Positions 9,271-16,626 of a stretch of 64,000 nt of DNA are shown one piece after another. The translations under genes and the position numbers were made by a program. Position 1 is the stretch's first letter. Each line of letters starts with the position of its first letter. Source of the DNA: Pseudanabaena sp. BC1403 (lineage in GTDB: Bacteria > Cyanobacteriota > Cyanobacteriia > Pseudanabaenales > Pseudanabaenaceae); NCBI RefSeq assembly GCF_002914585.1, contig NZ_PDDM01000001.1, forward strand, positions 248,001 through 312,000, written 5' to 3'. The notes under the pieces are model-generated. The model saw nothing but the letters and a program-made list of their open reading frames with translations, was not told the origin of the DNA and did not search any database.

Positions 9271-9789
9271 TTATGCAGTTGGTACTACTTGTTTTCTTAA
9301 AGATATTAAGCGACGCTTGGCGGTTTCATTTTTTTCATCCAGCTTTTGCACTTTCTCATACATCTCGATCGCTTGAGGTAGCAGTTTTTTCTTCTCATAG
9401 GCATGACCAAGATTATTAATGGCAGTCACATAGCCATCTTGTAAGGCGATCGCCTCCTTATAATTTTTGATCGCCAAATCATACTGCTCTTGGGAGAAAT
9501 AGGAAAATCCTAAGGCATTATAAACTTCGGCAATATTTTCTCCTCCTTCTTTCAGCGCCTTATTAAACAGGGTAATTGCTTGAGCGTAGAGCTTTTTTCG
9601 CAAATACACACTACCAAGTTGGTAATAGTCCTCAGGTGTGCCTTTTTCCTTTTGGAGCTTAGGCTGTAGGTCAGAAATTACATTTTCTAAACTACGTGCT
9701 TTCAAAATCTGGCGGATAACTAACCAGCTAACCCCAGCTAGCAGCACAACTAATGCCCCAAGGTATGCGATCGCTAATGTACTATCCAT
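9271..9789 (-). CDS. ycf37: Ycf37-like photosystem I assembly TPR protein
   Basis: A 172-residue protein with one N-terminal membrane anchor (residues 5-27) and three TPR units (YYQLGSVYLRKKLYAQAITLF, AEVYNALGFSYF..., VTAINNLGHAYEKKKL...) at about 55-155. This layout and length match Ycf37, a thylakoid protein needed for photosystem I assembly and stability in Synechocystis. It is convergent with mnmA. A generic TPR membrane protein is the alternative, since only architecture and general similarity are visible. Confidence 0.72.
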   Translation of the reverse strand: MDSTLAIAYLGALVVLLAGVSWLVIRQILKARSLENVISDLQPKLQKEKGTPEDYYQLGSVYLRKKLYAQAITLFNKALKEGGENIAEVYNALGFSYFSQEQYDLAIKNYKEAIALQDGYVTAINNLGHAYEKKKLLPQAIEMYEKVQKLDEKNETAKRRLISLRKQVVPTA

Positions 9790-9891
9790 AGGTGTTTACT
9801 AACTTCAAATTAATTTTATTAATAGAGCTTTTCCATCATTGCACTCTAGTAATTGGTTTAGGTGTTTTAAAAAGTAATTTTTAACAAAAAT

Positions 9892-9930
9892 CCAAAAGGA
9901 GTGACTTACTAAGCGAGGCTCTCCTTTTGG
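9892..9930. repeat. Short inverted repeat upstream of tRNA-Arg
   Basis: 10-base arms CCAAAAGGAG / CTCCTTTTGG with a 19-base loop, between the ycf37 start and the tRNA. Role unknown. Confidence 0.4.
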
Positions 9931-9970
9931 GATTATCCAAAATTTGCCAAAATGATAACTTTTGTTGTAG

Positions 9971-9976
9971 TATAAT
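9971..9976 (+). promoter_or_regulatory. Probable -10 box of tRNA-Arg
   Basis: A TATAAT hexamer lies 17 bases upstream of the mature tRNA. No convincing -35 at 17 bp spacing; TTGCCA at 9944 is 21 bp away. Confidence 0.45.
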
Positions 9977-9993
9977 AAACCGTGAAATTGTTT

Positions 9994-10067
9994 GGGCTAG
10001 TAGCTCAGTTGTATAGAGCAATCGCCTTCTAAGCGATCGGTCGATGGTTAGAGTCCATCCTAGCCTG
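9994..10067 (+). tRNA. tRNA-Arg (anticodon TCT)
   Basis: Complete cloverleaf: acceptor GGGCTAG / CTAGCCT (last pair G-T), D arm TAGCTCAGTTGTATAGAGCA, anticodon stem ATCGC/GCGAT around CTTCTAA giving anticodon TCT, T arm GATGG/CCATC, discriminator G. CCA is not encoded. It reads AGA/AGG arginine codons. Confidence 0.95.
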
Positions 10068-10078
10068 TTTTAAAGATA

Positions 10079-10109
10079 TAGAGTTGCGGCGCTTTGCGCC
10101 GCAACTCTA
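10079..10109. repeat. Palindrome with GCTTTGC tip between tRNA and RNA methylase
   Basis: 14-base perfect arms around TTT; core GCGGCGCTTTGCGCCGC. It could end the tRNA transcript. The longest reading of the next gene would start inside it, which argues for the later ATG. Confidence 0.8.
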
Positions 10110-10125
10110 CTTTTGGTTTTTAAAG

Positions 10126-11250
10126 ATGAATCAATATTTTGCAACTGTGGCGAGAGGCTTAGAAGCACTGGCTGCACAAGAATTAGAACAGCTCGGCGCA
10201 CATTCCGTTGAAGCAGGATTTTGTGGTGTTAGCTTTGAAGGCGATCGCACTTTGCTCTATCGGGTAAATCTATGGGCGCGGCTACCATTTCGGATCTTGA
10301 TGCACCTCGATCAGTTTGATTGCCTCGATGCTGATGATCTTTATAAAGGGATCAAAGCGATCGACTGGTCAGAATTTCTCACGCCTGAAATGACCTTAGC
10401 TGTTAATGCCACTGGCAAAAACGATTATCTCAATCACACGCATTTCACCGCCTTACAAGTTAAAAATGCGATCGTCGATCAGCAGAAAGAGAAATTCGGT
10501 GAGCGATCGGATGTCGATGTACAGGAAGCAGATGTGCGGATCGGTGTCCATATTGATGACAATGGCTGTACCGTCAGCCTCGATAGCTCTGGCAATAGTT
10601 TGCACCGTCGCGGCTATCGCCCTGCCGTAGGCGCAGCACCACTAAAAGAATCTCTTGCCGCCGCCTTAATCCAGATATCAGGTTGGCAACCAGACCAGAT
10701 GTTTTACGATCCACTTTGCGGTTCTGGAACTTTACCCCTAGAAGCGAGTTTAAAAGCTCTAAATATAGCCCCTGGTATGTTTCGCGATAGTTTTGGCTTT
10801 GAGACTTGGCTAGATTTCGACCAAGAACTTTTAGCTCGACTAATTCAAGAAGCGGATGATAATCGTTTAGATGCTTTGCCTGCACCAATCTGGGGTAGCG
10901 ATCGCAATCCTGAAGTGGTGGATCAAGCAGTTATTAATGCCAAAAACTGCGGCTTAGCCAATCATGTCTATTTCTCAGCGTTAGATTTAGCAGAAGTAGT
11001 TGCACCTGCTGATAGTGGAGTTGTTTTTTGCAATCCTCCTTATGGCGAAAGATTAGGAAGAGATAGCGATTTGGGAGCTTTTTATAAGCAATTAGGGAAT
11101 GTTCTTAAACAGCAATTTAAGGGATGGACTGCTTTTGTCTTGAGTGGTAATAAGCAGCTATCGCAAACAATTGGATTAAAGTGTGCAGAGCGAACAGCCG
11201 TATTAAATGGTGCATTGCCCTGTCAGTTAATGAAGTACGAACTCTATTAG
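10126..11250 (+). CDS. RlmL-type 23S rRNA guanine-N2 methyltransferase family
   Basis: A 374-residue protein (ATG 10126 chosen because family members begin MNxYFATVARGLE). The N-terminal ferredoxin-like/THUMP region (1-160) binds RNA. The Rossmann methyltransferase domain has DPLCGSGTLPLEA (motif I near 200) and the catalytic NPPYGERLG (near 306). It matches the RlmL N-terminal half and related YpsC-type enzymes that make m2G in rRNA. The RlmK part of the E. coli fusion is missing, as is usual in cyanobacteria. Substrate position is not decided by sequence alone. Confidence 0.85.
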   Translation: MNQYFATVARGLEALAAQELEQLGAHSVEAGFCGVSFEGDRTLLYRVNLWARLPFRILMHLDQFDCLDADDLYKGIKAIDWSEFLTPEMTLAVNATGKNDYLNHTHFTALQVKNAIVDQQKEKFGERSDVDVQEADVRIGVHIDDNGCTVSLDSSGNSLHRRGYRPAVGAAPLKESLAAALIQISGWQPDQMFYDPLCGSGTLPLEASLKALNIAPGMFRDSFGFETWLDFDQELLARLIQEADDNRLDALPAPIWGSDRNPEVVDQAVINAKNCGLANHVYFSALDLAEVVAPADSGVVFCNPPYGERLGRDSDLGAFYKQLGNVLKQQFKGWTAFVLSGNKQLSQTIGLKCAERTAVLNGALPCQLMKYELY

Positions 11251-11252
11251 GA

Positions 11253-11287
11253 TTAAGAAATGCAGCACAAAGCGCTGCATTTCTTAA
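11253..11287. terminator. Palindrome between RNA methylase and higA-like gene
   Basis: 16-base arms with one mismatch, loop AAA, core identical to the 7904-7940 hairpin but outer arms different. It lies between convergent genes and probably serves both. Confidence 0.8.
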
Positions 11288-11306
11288 AGATTCTTAGAAT
11301 CAATAT

Positions 11307-11702
11307 CTAAAAATCAATAAACAAACTTGGATCAACATGGAAAAACTCGCCAAGTGATTTAGCTTGACTTTTGCTAATAGTTCTTTTGCCATTGATAACT
11401 TCAGAAACTACTCCACGAGAGCCAATTAAACCTACGAGGTCAGTTTGTCTTGGTCCTCTCTCTTCCATTAGATGCAACAAGATGGAATGAGGAGTTGAAG
11501 CGGCTAACTGATAATGTTCATCTTCAAATTTCTCGATCAGCGAAACTAAAAGTCGAAGAATCTGTTCTTTTTCTAGAGACAGATTCTTCTCAGCTAGCAG
11601 ACTTTCAACAATACCTAAAGCGCGATCGTTTTCTTCTTCAGTAGAAATAACTTGTGCCTGAATGTTTGCTAATAGCAATCCATCTTTAAACATGTTTTTC
11701 AA
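11307..11702 (-). CDS. HigA-like HTH antitoxin/regulator, no visible toxin
   Basis: A 131-residue protein. The C-terminal half is the HigA-type HTH (ILLHLMEERGPRQTDLVGLIGSRGVVSEVINGKRTISKSQAK), preceded by a helical segment (EEENDRALGIVESLLAEKN...). HigA normally pairs with the HigB mRNA endonuclease; here the neighbour is ddl, whose 3' end overlaps by 17 bases in the same direction, so it is co-transcribed with ddl. No HigB-like ORF is nearby. It may be an orphan antitoxin or a domesticated regulator. Confidence 0.75.
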   Translation of the reverse strand: MKNMFKDGLLLANIQAQVISTEEENDRALGIVESLLAEKNLSLEKEQILRLLVSLIEKFEDEHYQLAASTPHSILLHLMEERGPRQTDLVGLIGSRGVVSEVINGKRTISKSQAKSLGEFFHVDPSLFIDF

Positions 11703-12753
11703 GTGCTAATTCAACAAGCCGATCGCATAGTTCTGTAAAAGGAATACCAGAGTATTCCCATAATTTGGGATACATGCTTAGCGAAGTAAATCCTGGGAAA
11801 GTATTAATTTCATTGATTAAAACCGTTCCCGTTGCTTCCACATAGAAAAAGTCAACTCTGGCTAAACCTGAACCTGCCACAGTTTGGAATGCTTTCACTG
11901 CCATTGACTGCACTGCTTGAGTCACGTTGTCGGGCAACTTACTAGGAATAATCAGATCTGCCATACCAGCAGTGTATTTGGTTTCATAATCGTAGAAATC
12001 GCTAGTGAAAGTAATTTCACCGATCGCAGAAGCTTGGGGTTGTTCATTGCCGAGAACCGCACATTCGATTTCACGGGCAACAACGCCTTGCTCGATGATA
12101 ATGCGCGGATCGTAGCTAGTAGCACTAGCGATCGCTTCTTTTAACTGAGTGCGATCGCGTACTTTGGAAATACCAACTGAGGAGCCAAGGTTAGAAGGCT
12201 TCACAAAACAGGGATAGCCGAGGGTTGCTTCGATATGCTCACTCCATGCTGGCTCATCCTGTTGCCATTGCCAACGATTTAGAGCTACATACTTGACCTG
12301 AGGTAAGCCAGCATTAGCAAAAATCGCCTTCATCGCAATCTTATCCATTCCCACCGAAGAGGCAAGCACCCCGTTGCCAACATAGGGCTTATGCATCAAT
12401 TGCAATAGACCCTGCACTGTCCCATCTTCACCATTTGGCCCATGGAGGACAGGAAACCAAAGATCAACTTGCTGAACTTCTGTTGGCAAGAAAAAAGCGG
12501 CATTAGTTAATAATTCTGAATCCTGTAAACCTTTACCAGCATCCAAAACTTTTTTTGACACATCAGGACTGCGCCAAGTGCCATCACGTTGAATATAAAA
12601 AGGCTGAACATGATAACGAGGATTTTGGCTGAGGGCTGAGGCGATCGCTTTTGCCGATGTAATTGACACATCATGTTCGCCTGACTGTCCACCAAATAAC
12701 AAGCCGACATAAAGAGGAGACTTTGCCGCCAAATCTATCGATATACCAGTCAT
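11686..12753 (-). CDS. ddl: D-alanine--D-alanine ligase
   Basis: A 355-residue ATP-grasp enzyme joining two D-Ala for peptidoglycan. Family marks seen: GGQSGEHDVSITSA near residue 22, HGPNGEDGTVQGLL near 105, KPSNLGSSVGISKV near 190, and the metal/substrate loop NEINTFPGFT near 320. Length is normal. The downstream higA-like gene overlaps its end. A long palindrome (12848-12912) lies upstream, between it and the divergent ABC operon. Confidence 0.95.
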   Translation of the reverse strand: MTGISIDLAAKSPLYVGLLFGGQSGEHDVSITSAKAIASALSQNPRYHVQPFYIQRDGTWRSPDVSKKVLDAGKGLQDSELLTNAAFFLPTEVQQVDLWFPVLHGPNGEDGTVQGLLQLMHKPYVGNGVLASSVGMDKIAMKAIFANAGLPQVKYVALNRWQWQQDEPAWSEHIEATLGYPCFVKPSNLGSSVGISKVRDRTQLKEAIASATSYDPRIIIEQGVVAREIECAVLGNEQPQASAIGEITFTSDFYDYETKYTAGMADLIIPSKLPDNVTQAVQSMAVKAFQTVAGSGLARVDFFYVEATGTVLINEINTFPGFTSLSMYPKLWEYSGIPFTELCDRLVELALEKHV

Positions 12754-12847
12754 TAGTAAACACCCTCATCAAATTGAAATCAAACTTTTAGTACTGAATA
12801 CTTTACATCAAAGTTTTGAAGTCTTAACAAACAGTTGGGCTTAATTA

Positions 12848-12912
12848 CAGCAATTACTATTTTTCTACTTTCAGCAGCGTAAGTGCTGAAAGTAGAAAAA
12901 TAGTAATTGCTG
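12848..12912. repeat. 29-bp perfect inverted repeat between ddl and ABC operon
   Basis: Arms 12848-12876 and 12884-12912 match without error around GCGTAAG. It lies between divergent genes, so it is not a terminator of either; it would form a very stable hairpin or cruciform. Confidence 0.85.
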
Positions 12913-13025
12913 ATCCTACTTAAATTAATGATAAATCGAGATCAAGATTGCTCTGAGAGGCATATTTCTTTGTATTGAGATATACAGAAACTTCTTTTCT
13001 ACTCCCCTTAAATAAAAGACAACTT

Positions 13026-13040
13026 TGTATACAGTATACA
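13026..13040. promoter_or_regulatory. Operator-like palindrome upstream of the ABC transporter
   Basis: TGTATAC-A-GTATACA, a perfect 7-base inverted repeat with one central base, 23 bases before the ATG of the binding protein. Placement and size suit a repressor site. No regulator gene is adjacent. Confidence 0.45.
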
Positions 13041-13063
13041 TTTTCAAATTTAACAGGGCAATA

Positions 13064-14215
13064 ATGCTTCATACTTTCCAGAAACAGTTAAATAGAATTC
13101 TCCTTATTGCCGTCTCAACAGCATTGCTAGCTGCTTGTAATTCTGCGCCTCCAAGTACTACAAGCACTACTTCTGGAGACAAGACTACTGCTCCTACTAC
13201 TGCATCATCGCCCCAAACTGGTAGTACGGACAAAAAGGAAAAACAAAAGATTCGTGTACAACTACCTTTTTTGAAACAAAGTCTTGATGCGCCATTGATT
13301 TGGGCGATCGAAAAGGGTTACTTTGCTGAAGAAGGATTGGATGTCAGTTATGAGCGCGGTTTCGGTAATGCTGACACAATCAGTAAGCTGGGTACTGGCA
13401 AGTATGACATGGCATTTAGCGATGTCTATAATGCGATGGAATTCAATGACAAGAATCCTAATGACAAGATTCTTGCCGTAGCTTTTTACCAAAATAAAGC
13501 ACCTTTCTCCATTGTTACTTTTAAAGCAAATGGAATTAAGACCCCCGCCGATTTGGTTGGCAAAAAACTCGGTGCACCAGCAGGTGATGGACCTCGGAAA
13601 CTTTTCCCACTTTTTGCGAAAGAGATAAAGATTGCGCCTGATTCGGTGACTTGGGACACGATGGAACCTAAGCTGCGTGAGACGTTTTTATTGCAAGGAA
13701 AAGTTGATGCTGTCAGTGGTTTCTACACTTCGGTCATTCCATCTTTGATCAAAGGTGGTAAGACTATGGATGATATCCAAATCTTCTTCTATGACGAGTT
13801 TGGTTTAGATTTCTATGGAAATGGAATTTTGGTTAAGCAAGATTTTATGACCAAGAATCCTGATGCGATTAAAGCATTCCTTAAAGCATATTTCCGTGGG
13901 ATGCAGGAGGTTGTGAAAGACCCTACTGCTGCACTTGACCTAGTTGTTTCCACCGATCAAAGTAAGTTAATGGATCGCGATGCTGAAAAGCTGCGCCTGA
14001 AATTGGCGATCGAACGGATGTATGTGACTCCAGAAGTCGAGGCAGCTGGCTTCGGTGGTGCGGACATGAAACGTCTAGAAAAGAGTATTAATCAGACAAC
14101 TGAAGGCTTCAAATTGAAGCCAGTAACTGTCGCTGATGTCTTCACAGATAAGTTTTTGCCTGCTAAAGAACAACGCATGGTTCCTCCAACTAGCGATCGC
14201 AAGCCTTTGCAGTAA
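13064..14215 (+). CDS. ABC transporter substrate-binding lipoprotein (NMT1/SsuA-like)
   Basis: A 383-residue protein (ATG 13064 places the signal peptide correctly; the earlier TTG lies in the operator-like palindrome). The lipobox LLAAC is near residue 25, followed by a Thr/Ser-rich linker. The mature part has the NMT1/THI5-like fold marks PLIWAIEKGYFAEEGLDVSY and KLGTGKYDMAFSD. This class binds pyrimidines, sulfonates, nitrate or aromatic acids; the ligand cannot be told here. An ATPase and one permease follow, making a NitT/TauT-type importer. Confidence 0.88.
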   Translation: MLHTFQKQLNRILLIAVSTALLAACNSAPPSTTSTTSGDKTTAPTTASSPQTGSTDKKEKQKIRVQLPFLKQSLDAPLIWAIEKGYFAEEGLDVSYERGFGNADTISKLGTGKYDMAFSDVYNAMEFNDKNPNDKILAVAFYQNKAPFSIVTFKANGIKTPADLVGKKLGAPAGDGPRKLFPLFAKEIKIAPDSVTWDTMEPKLRETFLLQGKVDAVSGFYTSVIPSLIKGGKTMDDIQIFFYDEFGLDFYGNGILVKQDFMTKNPDAIKAFLKAYFRGMQEVVKDPTAALDLVVSTDQSKLMDRDAEKLRLKLAIERMYVTPEVEAAGFGGADMKRLEKSINQTTEGFKLKPVTVADVFTDKFLPAKEQRMVPPTSDRKPLQ

Positions 14216-14223
14216 ATAGAACC

Positions 14224-14270
14224 CAAATACATGAAAACGATTGGCTTAGTCAATCGTTTTCATGTATTTG
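14224..14270. terminator. Palindrome between binding protein and ATPase genes
   Basis: About 22-base arms around a GCTTAGT tip, starting 8 bases after the stop. In an operon this would attenuate downstream transcription and favour binding-protein mRNA. Confidence 0.8.
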
Positions 14271-14316
14271 ATAATTGGCTTAAAAAAGTCCACACTCAAT
14301 AAATTGGTACAGAAAA

Positions 14317-15141
14317 ATGGTTCAGCCTGTAACGTCTTCATCTACTGAAACCTCCGTTTCTCCTAAACCTTTACTAGAATTTGATCGCATCGGATTAGAA
14401 TACCCGTTTGAAGAATCAGTGCGGACGATTATTCAGGAAATCTCCCTCACAGTAGAACCTGGAGAGTTTGTTACATTTGTTGGTCCTAGTGGATGCGGGA
14501 AAACCTCAATTTTGAGAATGGTCTCAGGATTAAGCCCTACCAAAATTGGAGAGCTGCGCTGTCATGGACAAGCCGTAAAAAAACCGCTCAAGAATGTCGG
14601 CATCGCCTTCCAAAATCCTGTATTGCTGCCTTGGCGACGCACTATTGATAATGTTTTACTACCACTAGAAATAGTATCCCCCTACAAGCGAGACTTTAAA
14701 GTTAATCGTGCCAAATATCTAGAGATGGCACAAAAGCTATTGAAAGCAGTAGGATTAAAAGATTTTCAGCAGCAGTTCCCTTGGCAGTTATCAGGTGGGA
14801 TGCGTCAGAGAGCTTCACTTTGCCGTGCGCTAATTCACCAACCAGAGATTTTGCTGTTAGACGAGCCTTTTGGCGCACTTGATGCCTTTACCCGTGAAGA
14901 AATGTGGGTGATGCTCCAAACCCTATGGATGGAGGCAAAATGCGTAGGAATGCTAATCACCCATGATTTACGCGAGGCTGTATTTCTGTCGGACACAGTA
15001 TATGTAATGAGTCCTAGACCTAGCGAGATTGCTTTCAAACTGAAGATCGATCTACCTCGTCCGAGAACCTTAGAAATGTGTCTCAGCGATGAATTTGCTC
15101 ATCTTGCCGCCGAGTTACGTCGTCATATCCATAAGAGTTAG
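14317..15141 (+). CDS. ABC transporter ATP-binding protein (NitT/TauT type)
   Basis: A 274-residue ATPase with Walker A GPSGCGKTS (near 57), Q-loop AFQNPVLLPWR, signature LSGGMRQRASLCRAL (near 155), Walker B ILLLDEPFGALD and switch His in LITHDLREAVF. The PWR after the Q-loop is typical of SsuB/TauB/NrtD-type ATPases. It energises the permease encoded 69 bases downstream. It follows the binding protein gene after a palindrome. Confidence 0.93.
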   Translation: MVQPVTSSSTETSVSPKPLLEFDRIGLEYPFEESVRTIIQEISLTVEPGEFVTFVGPSGCGKTSILRMVSGLSPTKIGELRCHGQAVKKPLKNVGIAFQNPVLLPWRRTIDNVLLPLEIVSPYKRDFKVNRAKYLEMAQKLLKAVGLKDFQQQFPWQLSGGMRQRASLCRALIHQPEILLLDEPFGALDAFTREEMWVMLQTLWMEAKCVGMLITHDLREAVFLSDTVYVMSPRPSEIAFKLKIDLPRPRTLEMCLSDEFAHLAAELRRHIHKS

Positions 15142-15209
15142 AAAAGGAATCTATTTTAGCCAGATTTTTTGTCTTCACAATTTTTTGCAATCAGTAATGA
15201 GGAAAATAT

Positions 15210-16019
15210 ATGCAGGGAGCTGTTGACCATTCAAGGCGGGTAAATAAAAAGTTTGATTTTGAAGCTTTTCTAAATACAAAAACCGCGACGATTATCTTGC
15301 CTACGATCGCTACAGTTGTATTATTTATTGTCTGGGAATTGGCAGTAATCATCTTTAAAATTCAACCTTTTAACTTACCTGCCCCTACAAAAATCCTCGA
15401 AGCGACCATCAAATTTGCACCACAACTTGCAGAAAACTCTTGGAGAACCATCTGGACAACCTTTGCAGGTTTTGTGCTAGCCAGCGTAGTTGGCATCGTG
15501 TTGGGATTCCTGATTGGTTATTCCAAACTTATTTATTTAACTTTCTATCCATTACTAGTTGCATTTAATACTATTCCTAAGTCAGCATTAGTACCACTAC
15601 TGGCTGTATGGTTTGGTGCAAATGCTATTCCTGCGATCGTAACCGCCTTTGCACTTGCCTTCTTCCCGATCGCTGTTAACGTAGCGTTAGGATTAGAAAC
15701 CATCGAACCTGAAATGAAAGATGTCATGCGAGCTTTGGGTGCTTCAGATTTTGAGATATTCCAGAAGGTTGGCTGGCCGCATACTTTGCCCTATGTGTTT
15801 GCCTCTCTCAAGATCGCCGTTTCTTTTTCCTTCATTGGAGCCGTCATCGCTGAGTCGATCGCGTCTAATGCGGGTTTAGGTTATCTAATCGTTCAGGCTG
15901 CCTCAGACTTTAATGTGCCTCTTGCTTTTTCAGCACTGATTACTCTAGCCATCTTAGGTGTAATGCTCTACACCTTATTTGTTGCCATTGAGAAAAAAGT
16001 GATTTACTGGGCTAGATAA
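15210..16019 (+). CDS. ABC transporter permease (NitT/TauT type)
   Basis: A 269-residue inner-membrane protein with about six transmembrane segments and the cytoplasmic EAA loop (MKDVMRALGASDFEIFQKVGWPHTLPYV, about 172-200) that contacts the ATPase. PKSALVPLLAVWFG upstream of it is also typical of SsuC/ThiX-like permeases. Only one permease gene is present, so it probably works as a homodimer. The last gene of the operon; its stop codon is the first element of a 68-bp palindrome. Confidence 0.92.
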   Translation: MQGAVDHSRRVNKKFDFEAFLNTKTATIILPTIATVVLFIVWELAVIIFKIQPFNLPAPTKILEATIKFAPQLAENSWRTIWTTFAGFVLASVVGIVLGFLIGYSKLIYLTFYPLLVAFNTIPKSALVPLLAVWFGANAIPAIVTAFALAFFPIAVNVALGLETIEPEMKDVMRALGASDFEIFQKVGWPHTLPYVFASLKIAVSFSFIGAVIAESIASNAGLGYLIVQAASDFNVPLAFSALITLAILGVMLYTLFVAIEKKVIYWAR

Positions 16020-16084
16020 ATAATTTGCAAACAATAAAAAAGGCTCGCGTAAGCGAGCCTTTTTTATTGTTTGCAAATTATTTA
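16017..16084. terminator. 68-bp perfect palindrome joining two convergent stop codons
   Basis: 32-base error-free arms (16017-16048, 16053-16084) around GTAA. It begins with the permease TAA (16017-16019) and contains the TAA of the minus-strand small gene (16078-16080). GC-rich centre with T-tails both ways: a bidirectional terminator. Confidence 0.92.
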
Positions 16085-16227
16085 GGTTTTGGTAGCCATG
16101 CCCAATGGCAATAGTTTGGATGTAAATGGTCTTTTGGCTCATGGCTTTCTAGTACATCTTCAGATATTTGGCGATCGCGGTAATCGCTATATTTTTGCTG
16201 TTGTTGATTTTCACGGGTAATCTTCAT
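16078..16227 (-). CDS. 49-residue protein, unknown
   Basis: An ATG-to-TAA frame of 49 codons (MKITRENQQQQKYSDYRDRQ... ending HWAWLPKPK). It is hydrophilic at the start and Trp/His/Pro-rich at the end. Its stop codon lies in the shared terminator palindrome, as with other true genes here, which supports it being real. I do not recognise it. Another 49-codon gene at 28176-28325 has the same relation to a palindrome but no clear sequence similarity. Confidence 0.5.
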   Translation of the reverse strand: MKITRENQQQQKYSDYRDRQISEDVLESHEPKDHLHPNYCHWAWLPKPK

Positions 16228-16280
16228 GATTTCGATCCATAAATAATAACTTATATTTGTATTATAAACTACAAATACAG

Positions 16281-16328
16281 TTAAGACGCAACAATAGTCA
16301 TCAAATAATGACTATTGTTGCGTCTTAA
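16281..16328. repeat. Perfect 21-bp inverted repeat
   Basis: Arms 16281-16301 and 16308-16328 without mismatch, loop CAAATA. It lies upstream of the minus-strand 49-codon gene. Confidence 0.8.
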
Positions 16329-16391
16329 TACAAAGCTATAAAGTTTCGTTACACTTTTGTGGATTAAAAAGCAACCTCAGTAAGGGTTTTG

Positions 16392-16424
16392 CATACACAA
16401 AATGACGTAGCCATTTTGTGTATG
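16392..16424. repeat. 13-bp inverted repeat CATACACAAAATG
   Basis: Perfect arms around ACGTAGC. No T-run; function unknown. Confidence 0.65.
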
Positions 16425-16626
16425 TTATGTCGCCGCACATATAGGGCAACCACAGGCACTTCTTGAAATCTTAAATTTAGCTGATTTTAGCGATCGAGGC
16501 TTCAGGGCTTCAACGATTGGCAATTGCAGGAATTTCTTATAGTCGTTAAAAATTTTTGATTATGCAAAAAAAAGATAATATTAAATTAATGCAGTGTATT
16601 AGTAAGTAGATTTGGGGGTTAACGAT

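Larger units (their letters stand above)
16228..16626. other. Intergenic region with two hairpins
   Basis: About 400 bases without a gene. It holds the palindromes at 16281-16328 and 16392-16424, and the start region of the DUF4157 gene with a strong GGGGG ribosome site at 16614-16618. The wording CAGTAAGGGTTTTG...CACAAAATG near 16379 recurs in degenerate form at 49323. Confidence 0.6.

Noticed and set aside
10084-10125. Longer start of the RNA methylase gene
   Set aside because: The extra 14 codons lie in a palindrome and lack a family-like sequence; ATG 10126 gives the normal N terminus.
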